Positions 18,715-27,287 of a DNA stretch of 64,000 bases are shown piece after piece. Within the stretch, counting starts at the first letter, position 1. The number at the start of each line of letters is the position of its first letter. Both the position numbers and the translations under genes were made by a program. Below the pieces are notes generated by a model. That model worked only from the letters and a program-made list of their open reading frames with translations. It made no database searches and was not told the DNA's origin. Source of the DNA: Spirosoma sp. GTDB taxonomy: Bacteria; Bacteroidota; Bacteroidia; Cytophagales; Spirosomataceae. The stretch lies in NCBI RefSeq assembly GCF_026391055.1, contig NZ_JAPLET010000026.1, forward strand, positions 620,001 through 684,000, read 5' to 3'.

Positions 18715-19419
18715 ATGAAAAAGCAACTCATTACCCTTGTGGCACTCGTGGCCATTCCGGCTTTATCCTTTGCGCAGACAGCCGATGAAGTAATTGCCAA
18801 ACACCTGACGGCTTTGGGCGGAGCCGACAAAATTGCCGCCGTTAATACCATGGACCTAGAGCAGTCGATGTCAGTCATGGGTATGGATCTAACTTCCAAA
18901 AGTACGTACGTAATCGGCAAATCCATGCGAAGCGACATATCGGTTATGGGCCAGCAAATCACTACCGTAATTGATGGCGATAAAGGCTGGGCCATTAATC
19001 CCATGCAGGGTGGCAACACGCCACAGGATATGCCCGCCGAAGCGATGAAAGCATCCAAGAACCTAACGGAGCCCCAGGTGCTTCAATTGGCTTACGTCAA
19101 AGTCAACAAATATCCATATGAGTTGGTCGGTAAAGAAAAATTCAACGGAAAAGATGCGTTTAACCTGAAAGTTACCCGACCTGAAGGTGCTTTTAGCTAC
19201 TTTGTGGATGCCAGCACCTATCAGCTTCTAGGACTAAAAGGAATCAGTCCACAGGGCGAAGTAAGTGCTGTATTCTCCGATTATAAAGCGCAGGATGGCA
19301 TTACAATGCCCTACAGCAGTGAGATAACGGCTGCTAATGCGCCAGGGGCTATTACGGCTAAAGTGACTAAAGTTGTTTTCAATAGTACAGTTGAGCCAAA
19401 AATTTTCAATAAACCATAA
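18715..19419 (+). CDS. LolA-like/outer membrane lipoprotein-sorting-type exported protein
   Basis: This 234-residue protein has a Sec signal peptide (MKKQLITLVALVAIPALSFA). A LolA/LppX-like half-barrel follows: ADEVIAKHLTALGGADKIAAV, then alternating strands such as GWAINPMQGGN, YPYELVGKEKFNGKDAF and SYFVDASTYQLLGLK. This family binds lipids or lipoproteins in the periplasm. Here no lol genes are adjacent, so the role stays general. Length is typical for Bacteroidota members. It is divergent from the MFS gene. Confidence 0.8.
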   Translation: MKKQLITLVALVAIPALSFAQTADEVIAKHLTALGGADKIAAVNTMDLEQSMSVMGMDLTSKSTYVIGKSMRSDISVMGQQITTVIDGDKGWAINPMQGGNTPQDMPAEAMKASKNLTEPQVLQLAYVKVNKYPYELVGKEKFNGKDAFNLKVTRPEGAFSYFVDASTYQLLGLKGISPQGEVSAVFSDYKAQDGITMPYSSEITAANAPGAITAKVTKVVFNSTVEPKIFNKP

Positions 19420-19539
19420 GGTTTATAGTCTTAACCAAGACGAATAGTACACTAAAGTATATACCCATAGTAAAAATCTGTATATTTATAGTGTAAAGGT
19501 AGAAAGTCTACTTAAAGTACTCCTAAACCTTTAGTAACA

Positions 19540-19605
19540 ATGGAATATACATGGATGTGGATTGCTATGGTATTCATACAAATGATAATGTTTGTGTGGG
19601 AATAG
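19540..19605 (+). CDS. Candidate 21-residue hydrophobic microprotein
   Basis: An ATG at 19540 opens a 21-codon frame, MEYTWMWIAMVFIQMIMFVW plus E, that would form one short transmembrane helix rich in Met and Trp. The stop codon (19603-19605) is the first part of a 28-bp-arm terminator hairpin, the arrangement seen for real gene ends elsewhere in this window. The 120 bp upstream is AT-rich and contains TATATTTA, one base from the TAnnTTTG element. No homologue is known to me. The evidence is positional and compositional only. Confidence 0.35.
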   Translation: MEYTWMWIAMVFIQMIMFVWE

Positions 19606-19658
19606 TTGGCATAAAAAAAGAGCCGTACACGTGTACGACTCTTTTTTTATGCCAACTA
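19603..19658 (+). terminator. 28-bp-arm hairpin with internal A/T runs
   Basis: The arms 19603-19630 and 19631-19658 are complementary with a single mismatch and no loop. The right arm contains CTCTTTTTTTATG, giving a T-run inside the stem. It may terminate transcription from the LolA-like gene or from the small frame at 19540. Confidence 0.7.
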
Positions 19659-19726
19659 TTAAACGGCCTTTTATGCTTTTTACCAAACTCAATTCCGATA
19701 TTTGAGAATTAGACAACCTGATTCTC

Positions 19727-21931
19727 ATGCAACACCCTCTCCTTATAAAAACTGCTTACCGAATGCTTCTTCTGGCATGTGGAGTAGCAACCGCCCAAGC
19801 CCAGTCGAGCCCAACGCCCACGCTCAGCGGGTTCATTCCCGCCCGGCAAGCCGCACAGGTTAAACTCGAAAGTGAGTTTAAAGCAAAACAATCAACAGCG
19901 GCTTTCAAGGCTCACCTCGAAAAGCTCAGCAGCGTTCCGCACCTGACGGGTTCAAAAGAGAATGAGCAAGTAAGGGATTACATCGCCGAAACGATGCGCA
20001 AAGCGGGCTGGCAAGTCGATATTTACCCCCACGATGTGCTGCTGCCTAAAGGCCCCGGCGAGATTGCGGTCGAAGTAGTCGAGCCCATTCGACAGCCGCT
20101 AAATATCCGGGAATTTCTGTTTAAAGAAGATAAATACAGCAGCGACCCACGGCTGACACCCGGCTACAATGCCTGGTCAGGCTCGGGCGATGTGACGGCC
20201 GAAGTGGTGTACGCCAACTACGGCCGGAAGGAAGACTTCGAGCAACTGAAAGCAATGGGCATTTCCGTAAAAGGCAAAATTGTGCTGGCTCGCTACGGTG
20301 GAAACTTCCGGGGTTACAAAGCGCAGTTTGCCCAGGCCAACGGCGCTATCGGCGTCATTATCTTTACCGACCCGGCCGACAGCGGCTACATGCGCGGACT
20401 GACCTTTCCCGAGGGTCCGTATTATAGTGAGAGCGTTATTCAGCGGGGCTCGTTGCTAACAACCCCCTACACCGGCGACCCGCTCACACCGGGCGAAGCG
20501 GCTTTACCAATGGACGCGAAGAACACGCCTAAGCGACTCGACCAGAATACCGTTGGTCTGCACAAAATACCGGTAACACCCCTCCCCTACGGCTCGGCTA
20601 CCGAAATCCTGAAACGCATGGCGGGGGCCAGACCCGTTCCCGCCGGTTGGCAGGGTGGTTTGCCGTACACCTACCGACTGGAAGGTGGCCCCGCTCTGAA
20701 AGTACGCTTAATGGTAAAACAGGAGAATACAATTCAGCGCATTTACCAGGTTGTCGGTACGCTGACGGGTTCCGAGTTTCCCGACGAATGGATCATTGCC
20801 GGTTGCCACTACGACGCCTGGTCGTACGGTGCTACCGATCCGAACTCAGGCACAGCCATGTTACTGAGCATGACCGAAACGATGGGCAAACTGGCGAAAG
20901 CCGGTCAGCGCCCGCGCCGAACAATTAAAGTGTGCCATTGGGATGCCGAAGAGCCGGGCGTCATCGGATCAGCCGAATGGAGCGAGCAGTTTCGCGATGA
21001 GCTGTCACAGAAAGCGGTTGCCTACATGAACTACGACGCGGCCGTGTCCGGCCGGACGTTTGGTGCGAGTGCGTCGCCGTCGATGAAGAAACTTATTATT
21101 GAAGCGACGCAGGCGGTTCAATACCCTGATTCGAACAAAACGGTTTACCAGCACTGGATGAGCAAAACGGCGGCAGGGAATCCAACCCGCGTTACGGGCT
21201 CCTCGGCTCCGGCACAGGCAGCGGGCGAGCCAACCATAGGTAACCTGGGGGGTGGTTCAGACCATATTGCTCCCTATATGCACATTGGCATTCCGTCACT
21301 CAGTGCAGGTATGGAAGGCCCAACACTCTACCACTCTCAGTATGACGACCTGTACTTCTACGACAAATTTGCCGACCCCACCTACAAAATGGGGCCGATG
21401 ATGGAACAGGTAGTCGGTACGATGACCATGCGGCTGGCCAACGCCGACTTAGTGCCTTATGACATTGCCCGCTACCCAACCGATCTGGCCGTCCACCTGA
21501 AAGCCGCCGAACGAGCGATTCAGGCGTACGCCCCAACGTACTCGATCAACCCATTACTCAACGCTGTAGCCGATTTAAAAAAGAATGCAGACGCCTGCGA
21601 ACTCGCCCGTCAGAATTACCTGAAAAGTGGCCGCACGGATAAACTAGTGGAGTTGAACAAAGAGTTGCGCCTGTTGGAACGGTCATTTATCAACCCTAAG
21701 GGAAACGCTTTTGGCGCTTGGTATAAGTCACTTTATGCGTCATCGGACCCCAACAGCGGCTACGCATCCTGGATGTTGCCGGGGCTATTGTATGAAGCAT
21801 CGCTTAAATCAACGGCGAACCTGCCCGATTTGGAAGCGCGATACAAAAACGCCATTCAAACACTAAGTGATAAACTGCTTGGCCTTTCTCAAGGCATGTC
21901 CGGACCAGCGGCTGTTGGAAGCGGGAAATAG
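19727..21931 (+). CDS. M28 family metallopeptidase, glutamate carboxypeptidase II-like, exported
   Basis: This 734-residue exopeptidase has a signal peptide (about 1-25), a PA (protease-associated) insert (about 150-280, around GKIVLARYGGNFRGYKAQ), an M28 catalytic domain and a C-terminal TfR-like dimerisation domain (about 600-720). The co-catalytic zinc ligands are visible: H361 in GCHYDAW, the Asp in ATDPNSGTA, the Glu pair in WDAEEPGVIGS, the Asp in NYDAAVSG and the His in LYHSQYDDLYF. The architecture matches human PSMA-type carboxypeptidases; substrates here are probably peptides in the periplasm. It ends at a 23-bp imperfect palindrome. Confidence 0.92.
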   Translation: MQHPLLIKTAYRMLLLACGVATAQAQSSPTPTLSGFIPARQAAQVKLESEFKAKQSTAAFKAHLEKLSSVPHLTGSKENEQVRDYIAETMRKAGWQVDIYPHDVLLPKGPGEIAVEVVEPIRQPLNIREFLFKEDKYSSDPRLTPGYNAWSGSGDVTAEVVYANYGRKEDFEQLKAMGISVKGKIVLARYGGNFRGYKAQFAQANGAIGVIIFTDPADSGYMRGLTFPEGPYYSESVIQRGSLLTTPYTGDPLTPGEAALPMDAKNTPKRLDQNTVGLHKIPVTPLPYGSATEILKRMAGARPVPAGWQGGLPYTYRLEGGPALKVRLMVKQENTIQRIYQVVGTLTGSEFPDEWIIAGCHYDAWSYGATDPNSGTAMLLSMTETMGKLAKAGQRPRRTIKVCHWDAEEPGVIGSAEWSEQFRDELSQKAVAYMNYDAAVSGRTFGASASPSMKKLIIEATQAVQYPDSNKTVYQHWMSKTAAGNPTRVTGSSAPAQAAGEPTIGNLGGGSDHIAPYMHIGIPSLSAGMEGPTLYHSQYDDLYFYDKFADPTYKMGPMMEQVVGTMTMRLANADLVPYDIARYPTDLAVHLKAAERAIQAYAPTYSINPLLNAVADLKKNADACELARQNYLKSGRTDKLVELNKELRLLERSFINPKGNAFGAWYKSLYASSDPNSGYASWMLPGLLYEASLKSTANLPDLEARYKNAIQTLSDKLLGLSQGMSGPAAVGSGK

Positions 21932-21989
21932 ATATAGGATGTAGGATGTATAGAAACGGCATATCACTATACATCCTACATCTTACATC
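21931..21989. terminator. Inverted repeat between M28 and Rad52-like genes
   Basis: GATGTAGGATGTATAG (21938-21953) is perfectly complementary to 21967-21982, and the pairing extends outward with two mismatches to 21931-21989. It begins at the last base of the M28 stop codon and ends just before the stop codon of the convergent gene, so it can serve both. Confidence 0.7.
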
Positions 21990-21992
21990 AAT

Positions 21993-22496
21993 CTAAGCCG
22001 CTTTAGCGGTTGGTTTGGCGTGTTCGGGTTTAAGAACGACCACATCGCGTACGGCTCCACCAGCGTTGATCTTCTCGACCATTTTATCCAATAAAGGCGT
22101 GGCCCAGTTGGGAATGTACTTATCGGTTGTCTCGATCAACACTTTTGGGAAGTCGTAGAGTGCGCGACCCAGACCAAACTGTACCGCACATCGTTTCATA
22201 GCATCGCTGATACCGCCTTTTACGGGCTCCACACTCGTGCGACTGGCTCCATCGGTTTTGCGAACGATTTCGCCACCGGGTAAAACGGCGGTGATCGTGC
22301 AGAGGAAACCGCCCTCTATTTCCTTGATCTCATTCTGCCAGCCCGCCCAGCCGAATTGCTCATCAAATCGCTGCATAACACACCGATTGGTGATATACGG
22401 CACGACGACGATTTTCTGGCCATCTTTAGTCTGGCTTTGCACCCGCCACTCAATCTCGTGTATAGTGAGGGGGGCTGTTAATATGTTCAGTTCCAT
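21993..22496 (-). CDS. Rad52/Rad22-type single-strand annealing protein
   Basis: This 167-residue protein carries the Rad52/22 double-strand-break repair domain: EIEWRVQSQTKDGQKIVVVPYI, the FGWAGWQNEIKE segment, the VRKTDGASRTSVEPVKGGISDAMKRCA signature (split here for brevity) and the LGRALYDFPKV block. Rad52-type proteins form rings that anneal single-stranded DNA; bacterial copies often come from phages. There is no phage context here, and mutS lies next to it, so it may be a domesticated repair gene. The C-terminal tail is short and basic. Confidence 0.85.
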   Translation of the reverse strand: MELNILTAPLTIHEIEWRVQSQTKDGQKIVVVPYITNRCVMQRFDEQFGWAGWQNEIKEIEGGFLCTITAVLPGGEIVRKTDGASRTSVEPVKGGISDAMKRCAVQFGLGRALYDFPKVLIETTDKYIPNWATPLLDKMVEKINAGGAVRDVVVLKPEHAKPTAKAA

Positions 22497-22521
22497 TAGT
22501 TGTTAGTTGTTGTTTACTCGT

Positions 22522-22687
22522 TTATTTATAAATCTGCCGTCGATGCCCGATTGCCACCACTTCGACAATTTTCAATAGCGTCGAGTAGCGTATCGACCAC
22601 CTGAGCAGGTAACTTATGGGCAAGGACTACCGAAACACGCTTGCCGTGCTCGTCGGTAATGTATTGGGGATGAATGGCCTTGTTCAA
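22522..22687 (-). pseudogene. Toxin-antitoxin scar: antitoxin head joined to toxin tail
   Basis: On the minus strand a TTG at 22687 opens NKAIHPQYITDEHGKRVSVV and LAHKLPAQVVDTLLDAIEN, which reads like the start of a small type II antitoxin (PQYITDExGxxxxVV). It runs to a stop at 22526. In a neighbouring frame the last bases encode IVEVVAIGHRRQIYK and a stop at 22522, which looks like the C-terminus of a RelE/ParE toxin. The two halves meet at about 22566, with the body of both genes gone. This fits a deletion that fused the module. Confidence 0.5.
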
Positions 22688-22709
22688 AGTATATTTGATT
22701 ATGATAAAA

Positions 22710-25382
22710 TCACTCCGCCATTTTCAGCAACTCGTTTAACTTTAACAACGCTTCAATGGGCGTGAGTCGATTGACGTCGATGGAGCGGAGTTTCTCTTTG
22801 ATCGCTTCGGATTTTGGGTCGCCGGATTCGATGATGCGGAGGGCCAGTTCCCGCTCCTGGGGTACGGCTTCCCGAATCTTCTCTTTGTTCGTTTCCCGAT
22901 TGTGCGACGATTCCAGTTGTTTCAGAATCTCGTTGGCCCGGCTCACGATCTGGGCGGGCATACCCGCCATTTGCGCTACGTGAATCCCGAAACTGTGCTC
23001 CGAACCACCCTCTTTAAGCTTGCGTAGAAAAATCACTTTGTTGCCAAGCTCTTTCACCGACACATTGTAATTCTTGATGCGCGGGTTGTCCGTTGCCAGA
23101 TCGTTCAGTTCGTGGTAATGCGTCGCGAAGAGCGTCTTGGGTCGGCAGTCGGTCTTATTGTGCAGGTATTCGGTAATGGACCAAGCAATCGACACGCCGT
23201 CGTACGTACTCGTTCCCCGACCGATTTCGTCCATCAAAATCAGGCTTCGCTCGCTCAGGTTGTTGAGAATACTGGCCGTTTCGGTCATTTCGACCATGAA
23301 CGTACTTTCGCCCCGCGAGAGGTTATCGCTGGCTCCTACACGGGTAAATATCTTATCGACAATACCGATTTCGGCCGATGATGCTGGTACGAAACTCCCC
23401 GACTGCGCCATCAGGACAATCAGGGCCGTTTGGCGCAGCAGCGCCGACTTACCCGCCATGTTTGGCCCGGTAATGATGATGATCTGCTGCGTTTCGTCGT
23501 CTAAATAAACATCGTTGGGAATATACGGCTCGCCGGGAGGAAGTTGCTGCTCAATAACAGCATGTCGCCCGTCTTTGATGTTCAGGACTTTGCTTTCGTT
23601 GATCTGCGGCCGAACGTATTTGTTTTTGACTGCCACCCGACCAAAGGAAGCCAGCACATCCAGCACCGATAATACGCGGGCGTTCTGCTGAATGGCGCCA
23701 ACATACTCGCCGGCGGCAAGCACCAGTTCGTTGAACATCCGGGACTCTATCTGGAAAATCTGTTCCTCGGCGTTCAGAATCTTGTCTTCATATTCCTTGA
23801 GCTCGGGCGTTATATAGCGTTCCGCATTCACCAGCGTCTGCTTCCGAATCCAGTCTTCCGGTACGCGATTTTTGTGCGCGTGAGTTACTTCCAGATAGTA
23901 GCCGAATACTTTGTTGTAAGCTATTTTGAGCGATGTAATGCCTGTTCGCTGTACTTCCCGTTCCTGCAACTGCAACAGGTAATCTTTTCCAGAGTACGCA
24001 ATAGCCGTAAGCTCGTCCAGTTCGGCGTTGATACCCGACTTAATCATGCCTCCCTGATTGGACAGCGCCGGGGGATCTTCGCGCAGTTCGGTTTCAATAC
24101 GGTCGAGCAGGAAAGCTACCGGATTGAGCTGGTCGGCATATTTCTTCAAGGATGCCGACTCATTCTGACTCAGGGCCGTAATCAGCAGCTCCTTGATGGG
24201 TAGCACGTGCTGCAGCGACCGTTTCAGTTGCAGCAACTCACGGGGGCTGATGCGTCGAACGGCAACTTTCGAAACCAGGCGTTCCAGATCACCGATTTGC
24301 CGCAGGTGATTCACCAGCGTGTCGGCTAGATCAATATCGCCAACCAGCAACTCGACCATGTTGAGTCGCTCATCGATCAGCGCTTTTTCCTTGAGCGGCA
24401 GGTTCAGCCACTTACGAAGCAGCCGGGCGCCCATGGGCGTTACCGTCTGGTCGAGGATCTGGATCAGCGGTACACCTCCCTCCTGCTGGGCGGCTGTCAG
24501 TTCAAGGTTGCGGATGGTAAAACGGTCCAGCCATACGTACCGATCTTCTTCGAGCCGGGTAACGCGGGTAATATGTTGAAGGTCTTTGTGTTCGGTTTCA
24601 TTGAGGTAATGCAGAATGACACCAGCCGCGATGATACCGTCGGGCAGCCCCTCAATGCCAAATCCTTTGAGCGAAGTGGTCTGAAAATGCTGTTTCAGGA
24701 AATTATATCCGAAGTCGTAGGTAAATGCCCAGTCTTCGAGGGTATAGGTATGAAACTTATCGCCGAACAAACTCCCGAACTCCTGCCGGTTGCGTTTGCA
24801 GTACAGTACTTCCGATGGGTTGAAACTCTGCAACAGTTTATCGACATAGGCCGAATTCCCCTGCGATGCCAGGAACTCGCCCGTCGAAATATCCAGAAAC
24901 GAGATACCAAACGTATCATCCGCCTTGCCAAAATGAACGGCGGCCAGGTAGTTATTGCGCCGGGTATCGAGTACATTATCGTTGAATGAAACGCCGGGCG
25001 TTACCAGTTCCGTAACCCCCCGCCGAACGATCCCTTTTGCCACCGAGGGGTCTTCAAGTTGATCGCAGATGGCTACTCGTTCGCCCGCCCGAACGAGTTT
25101 AGGCAGATGGGTATCGAGCGAGTGGTGGGGAAAACCGGCGAGTTCTTCATTCGCTCCACCGTTGTTACGCTTGGTGAGCGTGATGCCCAGAATTTTGCTG
25201 GCCCGGACGGCATCTTCACCGAATGTTTCGTAGAAATCACCGACACGAAAGAGCAGCAACGCGCCGGGATATTTAGCCTTGATCTGGTTGTATTGGCGGT
25301 TGAGGGGCGTTTCGTTTTTCTTAACCTGAGGCTTTGCTGCGGTGGTTGATTTCACTGATTTTCGTTGGATTGTCGTAAACAA
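22710..25382 (-). CDS. mutS: DNA mismatch repair ATPase MutS
   Basis: This 890-residue MutS has all its domains. The mismatch-recognition domain carries the F-x-E motif (F50, E52 in GDFYETF). The connector, lever and clamp domains follow, then the ABC-type ATPase with Walker A GPNMAGKSALLRQ near residue 640, the signature region LSRGESTFMVEM, Walker B LILMDEIGRGTSTYDG and TLFATHYHEL. It recognises base mismatches and recruits MutL. It is monocistronic and divergent from the PH-domain gene. Confidence 0.98.
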   Translation of the reverse strand: MFTTIQRKSVKSTTAAKPQVKKNETPLNRQYNQIKAKYPGALLLFRVGDFYETFGEDAVRASKILGITLTKRNNGGANEELAGFPHHSLDTHLPKLVRAGERVAICDQLEDPSVAKGIVRRGVTELVTPGVSFNDNVLDTRRNNYLAAVHFGKADDTFGISFLDISTGEFLASQGNSAYVDKLLQSFNPSEVLYCKRNRQEFGSLFGDKFHTYTLEDWAFTYDFGYNFLKQHFQTTSLKGFGIEGLPDGIIAAGVILHYLNETEHKDLQHITRVTRLEEDRYVWLDRFTIRNLELTAAQQEGGVPLIQILDQTVTPMGARLLRKWLNLPLKEKALIDERLNMVELLVGDIDLADTLVNHLRQIGDLERLVSKVAVRRISPRELLQLKRSLQHVLPIKELLITALSQNESASLKKYADQLNPVAFLLDRIETELREDPPALSNQGGMIKSGINAELDELTAIAYSGKDYLLQLQEREVQRTGITSLKIAYNKVFGYYLEVTHAHKNRVPEDWIRKQTLVNAERYITPELKEYEDKILNAEEQIFQIESRMFNELVLAAGEYVGAIQQNARVLSVLDVLASFGRVAVKNKYVRPQINESKVLNIKDGRHAVIEQQLPPGEPYIPNDVYLDDETQQIIIITGPNMAGKSALLRQTALIVLMAQSGSFVPASSAEIGIVDKIFTRVGASDNLSRGESTFMVEMTETASILNNLSERSLILMDEIGRGTSTYDGVSIAWSITEYLHNKTDCRPKTLFATHYHELNDLATDNPRIKNYNVSVKELGNKVIFLRKLKEGGSEHSFGIHVAQMAGMPAQIVSRANEILKQLESSHNRETNKEKIREAVPQERELALRIIESGDPKSEAIKEKLRSIDVNRLTPIEALLKLNELLKMAE

Positions 25383-25461
25383 AAATAGTAAAATTTACCG
25401 AGAAAATGGCCGTTTTTCGCCTTATTGACAGCGTAAATCCAAAACAAATCGTCAACTCATC

Positions 25462-26013
25462 ATGCTCACTCCCGAACCTGCCTTTCCGTTAAAAGCAAGC
25501 TTTAACCCAATCATCCGAACGTACTTACTGTGGTATGTATCGTTCTTTTTATGTGTCTCGGTCATTGGCATTTTGTTTCTCCCATTCTGGCTTCTTGGCG
25601 TGGGGCAATGGTGGAGCGGCCACTATTTCCACAATCTCGAATGTGAATTATCGGAACGGTCGCTACGCTTTAAAAAGGGCATTCTCGTTCAGGTCGAGAA
25701 AACGATCCCGCTGGAAAACATCCAGGATGTTACCTTTGTCGCTGGCCCCATATTACGTTATTTCGATCTTTGCATCCTGAAGTTTGAAACCGCCGGACAA
25801 AGCCAGAATCAGGCAAATGACATGGAACTGATCGGCATTATTGATGCGCAGGCCTTTCGTACGCATATTATCGAACTGCGGCAAAAGCTGATGCCCGCTA
25901 AACTAAATCATCAAGCATCAACTCCCGATCAGGATGTTCTGGTTGACATACGAGATACCCTGCGCGACATTAAACAGCTGCTTCAGACTAATCAGAATGC
26001 CAATCGGCCTTAA
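25462..26013 (+). CDS. PH domain-containing membrane protein (bPH2/YdbS-like)
   Basis: This 183-residue protein has two adjacent N-terminal transmembrane helices (about 22-55, VSFFLCVSVIGILFLPFW onward). A bacterial PH-like domain follows (CELSERSLRFKKGILVQVEKT, IPLENIQDVTFVAGPI), matching the DUF304/bPH2 fold. The C-terminal tail (DVLVDIRDTLRDIKQLLQ) is a short amphipathic helix. YdbS-type proteins are linked to resistance to lantibiotic-like stress, but that role is not shown here. It probably forms an operon with the RNA methyltransferase 29 bp downstream. Confidence 0.8.
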   Translation: MLTPEPAFPLKASFNPIIRTYLLWYVSFFLCVSVIGILFLPFWLLGVGQWWSGHYFHNLECELSERSLRFKKGILVQVEKTIPLENIQDVTFVAGPILRYFDLCILKFETAGQSQNQANDMELIGIIDAQAFRTHIIELRQKLMPAKLNHQASTPDQDVLVDIRDTLRDIKQLLQTNQNANRP

Positions 26014-26042
26014 AACCACTTTATTCGCTAACGAATCACACA

Positions 26043-26573
26043 ATGCCCCCTCGCAAACTCTCCCTCGACGAACTTAACCGGCTGTCGGTATCTGATTTTA
26101 AAGAAGCCGAAAAATTCTCTTACTGTCTCATTCTGGACGATATCCGAAGTCTGAACAACGTGGGGTCGGTGTTCAGGACGGCCGACGCCTTCAGGGCAGA
26201 AAAACTTTATTTATGCGGTATTACGGGCCAGCCACCCCACCGCGACATTACCAAAACGGCATTGGGAGCTACCGAATCAGTTGTCTGGGAGCACGTACCG
26301 GATGTAACAGCGTTGGTAAAGCAATTACAGGCGGATGGCTGGCTGGTTGCAGCAGTAGAACAGGCAGAAGGCAGCACATCGCTGGCGGATTTCAGCCCGG
26401 AGCCAAACAAACCGTATGCGTTTGTGTTGGGTAATGAAGTCACAGGTGTTTGTGATGAGGTTGTTCAGGCGGCTGATCTTGTCCTCGAAATTCCTCAATT
26501 CGGTACGAAACACTCGCTCAACATTGCTGTAACGGCTGGCATTATTTGTTGGGATTTCCTTCAAAAGAAATAA
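26043..26573 (+). CDS. TrmH family RNA 2'-O-methyltransferase (SPOUT)
   Basis: This 176-residue SPOUT methyltransferase contains the three knotted-domain motifs: NNVGSVFRTADAF (motif 1), FVLGNEVTGV (motif 2) and EIPQFGTKHSLNIAVTAGI (motif 3). It has no N-terminal RNA-binding extension, similar to short TrmH-type enzymes acting on tRNA or rRNA ribose. The exact target is unknown. It follows the PH-domain gene by 29 bp. Confidence 0.92.
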   Translation: MPPRKLSLDELNRLSVSDFKEAEKFSYCLILDDIRSLNNVGSVFRTADAFRAEKLYLCGITGQPPHRDITKTALGATESVVWEHVPDVTALVKQLQADGWLVAAVEQAEGSTSLADFSPEPNKPYAFVLGNEVTGVCDEVVQAADLVLEIPQFGTKHSLNIAVTAGIICWDFLQKK

Positions 26574-26650
26574 CAAAAACTTAACATTAGGCTTTTGATT
26601 GTCATAAAAATTTCGTATTTCTTTGTAGATTTTTTTCACCAAAAATTCCC

Positions 26651-27124
26651 ATGGCAAATAAGACCACTAAAACGAAGCAGAAATCACTGGCAGCCGACAT
26701 AGTCAGTTCGATAGAGACTAAACTTAGCGAAGCAGGTACAGCTAGCAAGAAGGTAAAGAAATCCATCGAGAAATCGGCGGAGAAACTAGCCAAGAAGCTA
26801 ACCAGGCTGATGCAAAAGGCGGAGAAAAAAGCGACTAAGCCCACTAAATCCGTCGATAAAAAGCTAAAAAAGGATGCAGCGAAAGCCAAGAAGAATGCGG
26901 AGAAAGCCGACAAAAACGCCAAACGTACAGCCAAGAAAGCAGCAACTTTAGCTACCGTATCTGAGGCAGTAGAATCAGCTACAACACCTAACCCTTCTCT
27001 TGCAGATACAAACCAGACATCAACTGCGTCTCCTAAGCCTGCCACATCAAAGTCTGCCCGTCCGGCCCGGCCCACAACGACCAGCGCCTTACCTTCAACC
27101 GATGACTCGACAGAGACTGTATAA
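26651..27124 (+). CDS. Histone H1-like Lys/Ala-rich protein
   Basis: This 157-residue protein is made almost entirely of Lys, Ala, Ser and Thr. Residues about 1-100 are highly basic with repeats such as KKVKKSIEKSAEKLAKK and AEKADKNAKRTAKKA. Residues 100-157 are Thr/Ser/Pro-rich and probably disordered. This composition resembles bacterial histone H1-like DNA-binding proteins, which compact or organise the nucleoid. No folded domain can be identified. A canonical terminator follows at 27151. Confidence 0.6.
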   Translation: MANKTTKTKQKSLAADIVSSIETKLSEAGTASKKVKKSIEKSAEKLAKKLTRLMQKAEKKATKPTKSVDKKLKKDAAKAKKNAEKADKNAKRTAKKAATLATVSEAVESATTPNPSLADTNQTSTASPKPATSKSARPARPTTTSALPSTDDSTETV

Positions 27125-27150
27125 AACGTCCTTTGACATAACCCCAGCCA

Positions 27151-27176
27151 AGAAGCCCGCTAGTCAGCGGGCTTCT
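27151..27176 (+). terminator. Intrinsic terminator after the histone-like gene
   Basis: AGAAGCCCGCT (27151-27161) pairs perfectly with AGCGGGCTTCT (27166-27176) around a 4-nt loop and is followed by a short T-run. This is an ordinary strong rho-independent terminator. Confidence 0.85.
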
Positions 27177-27287
27177 TTTATTGCCTTCACTAATCTTTGA
27201 GAATGCTACCGTGTGACATTTACCAATAGACATCGTCTACTTTACGGCTGTTTGAATTCAGGGTTTATACTAATCGACAACGGCGCT

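Noticed and set aside
26602..27075. A 157-codon minus-strand frame opposite the histone-like gene
   Set aside because: It is the mirror of a Lys/Ala-rich sequence, which yields Phe/Leu/Ala strings; no start context or domain supports it.
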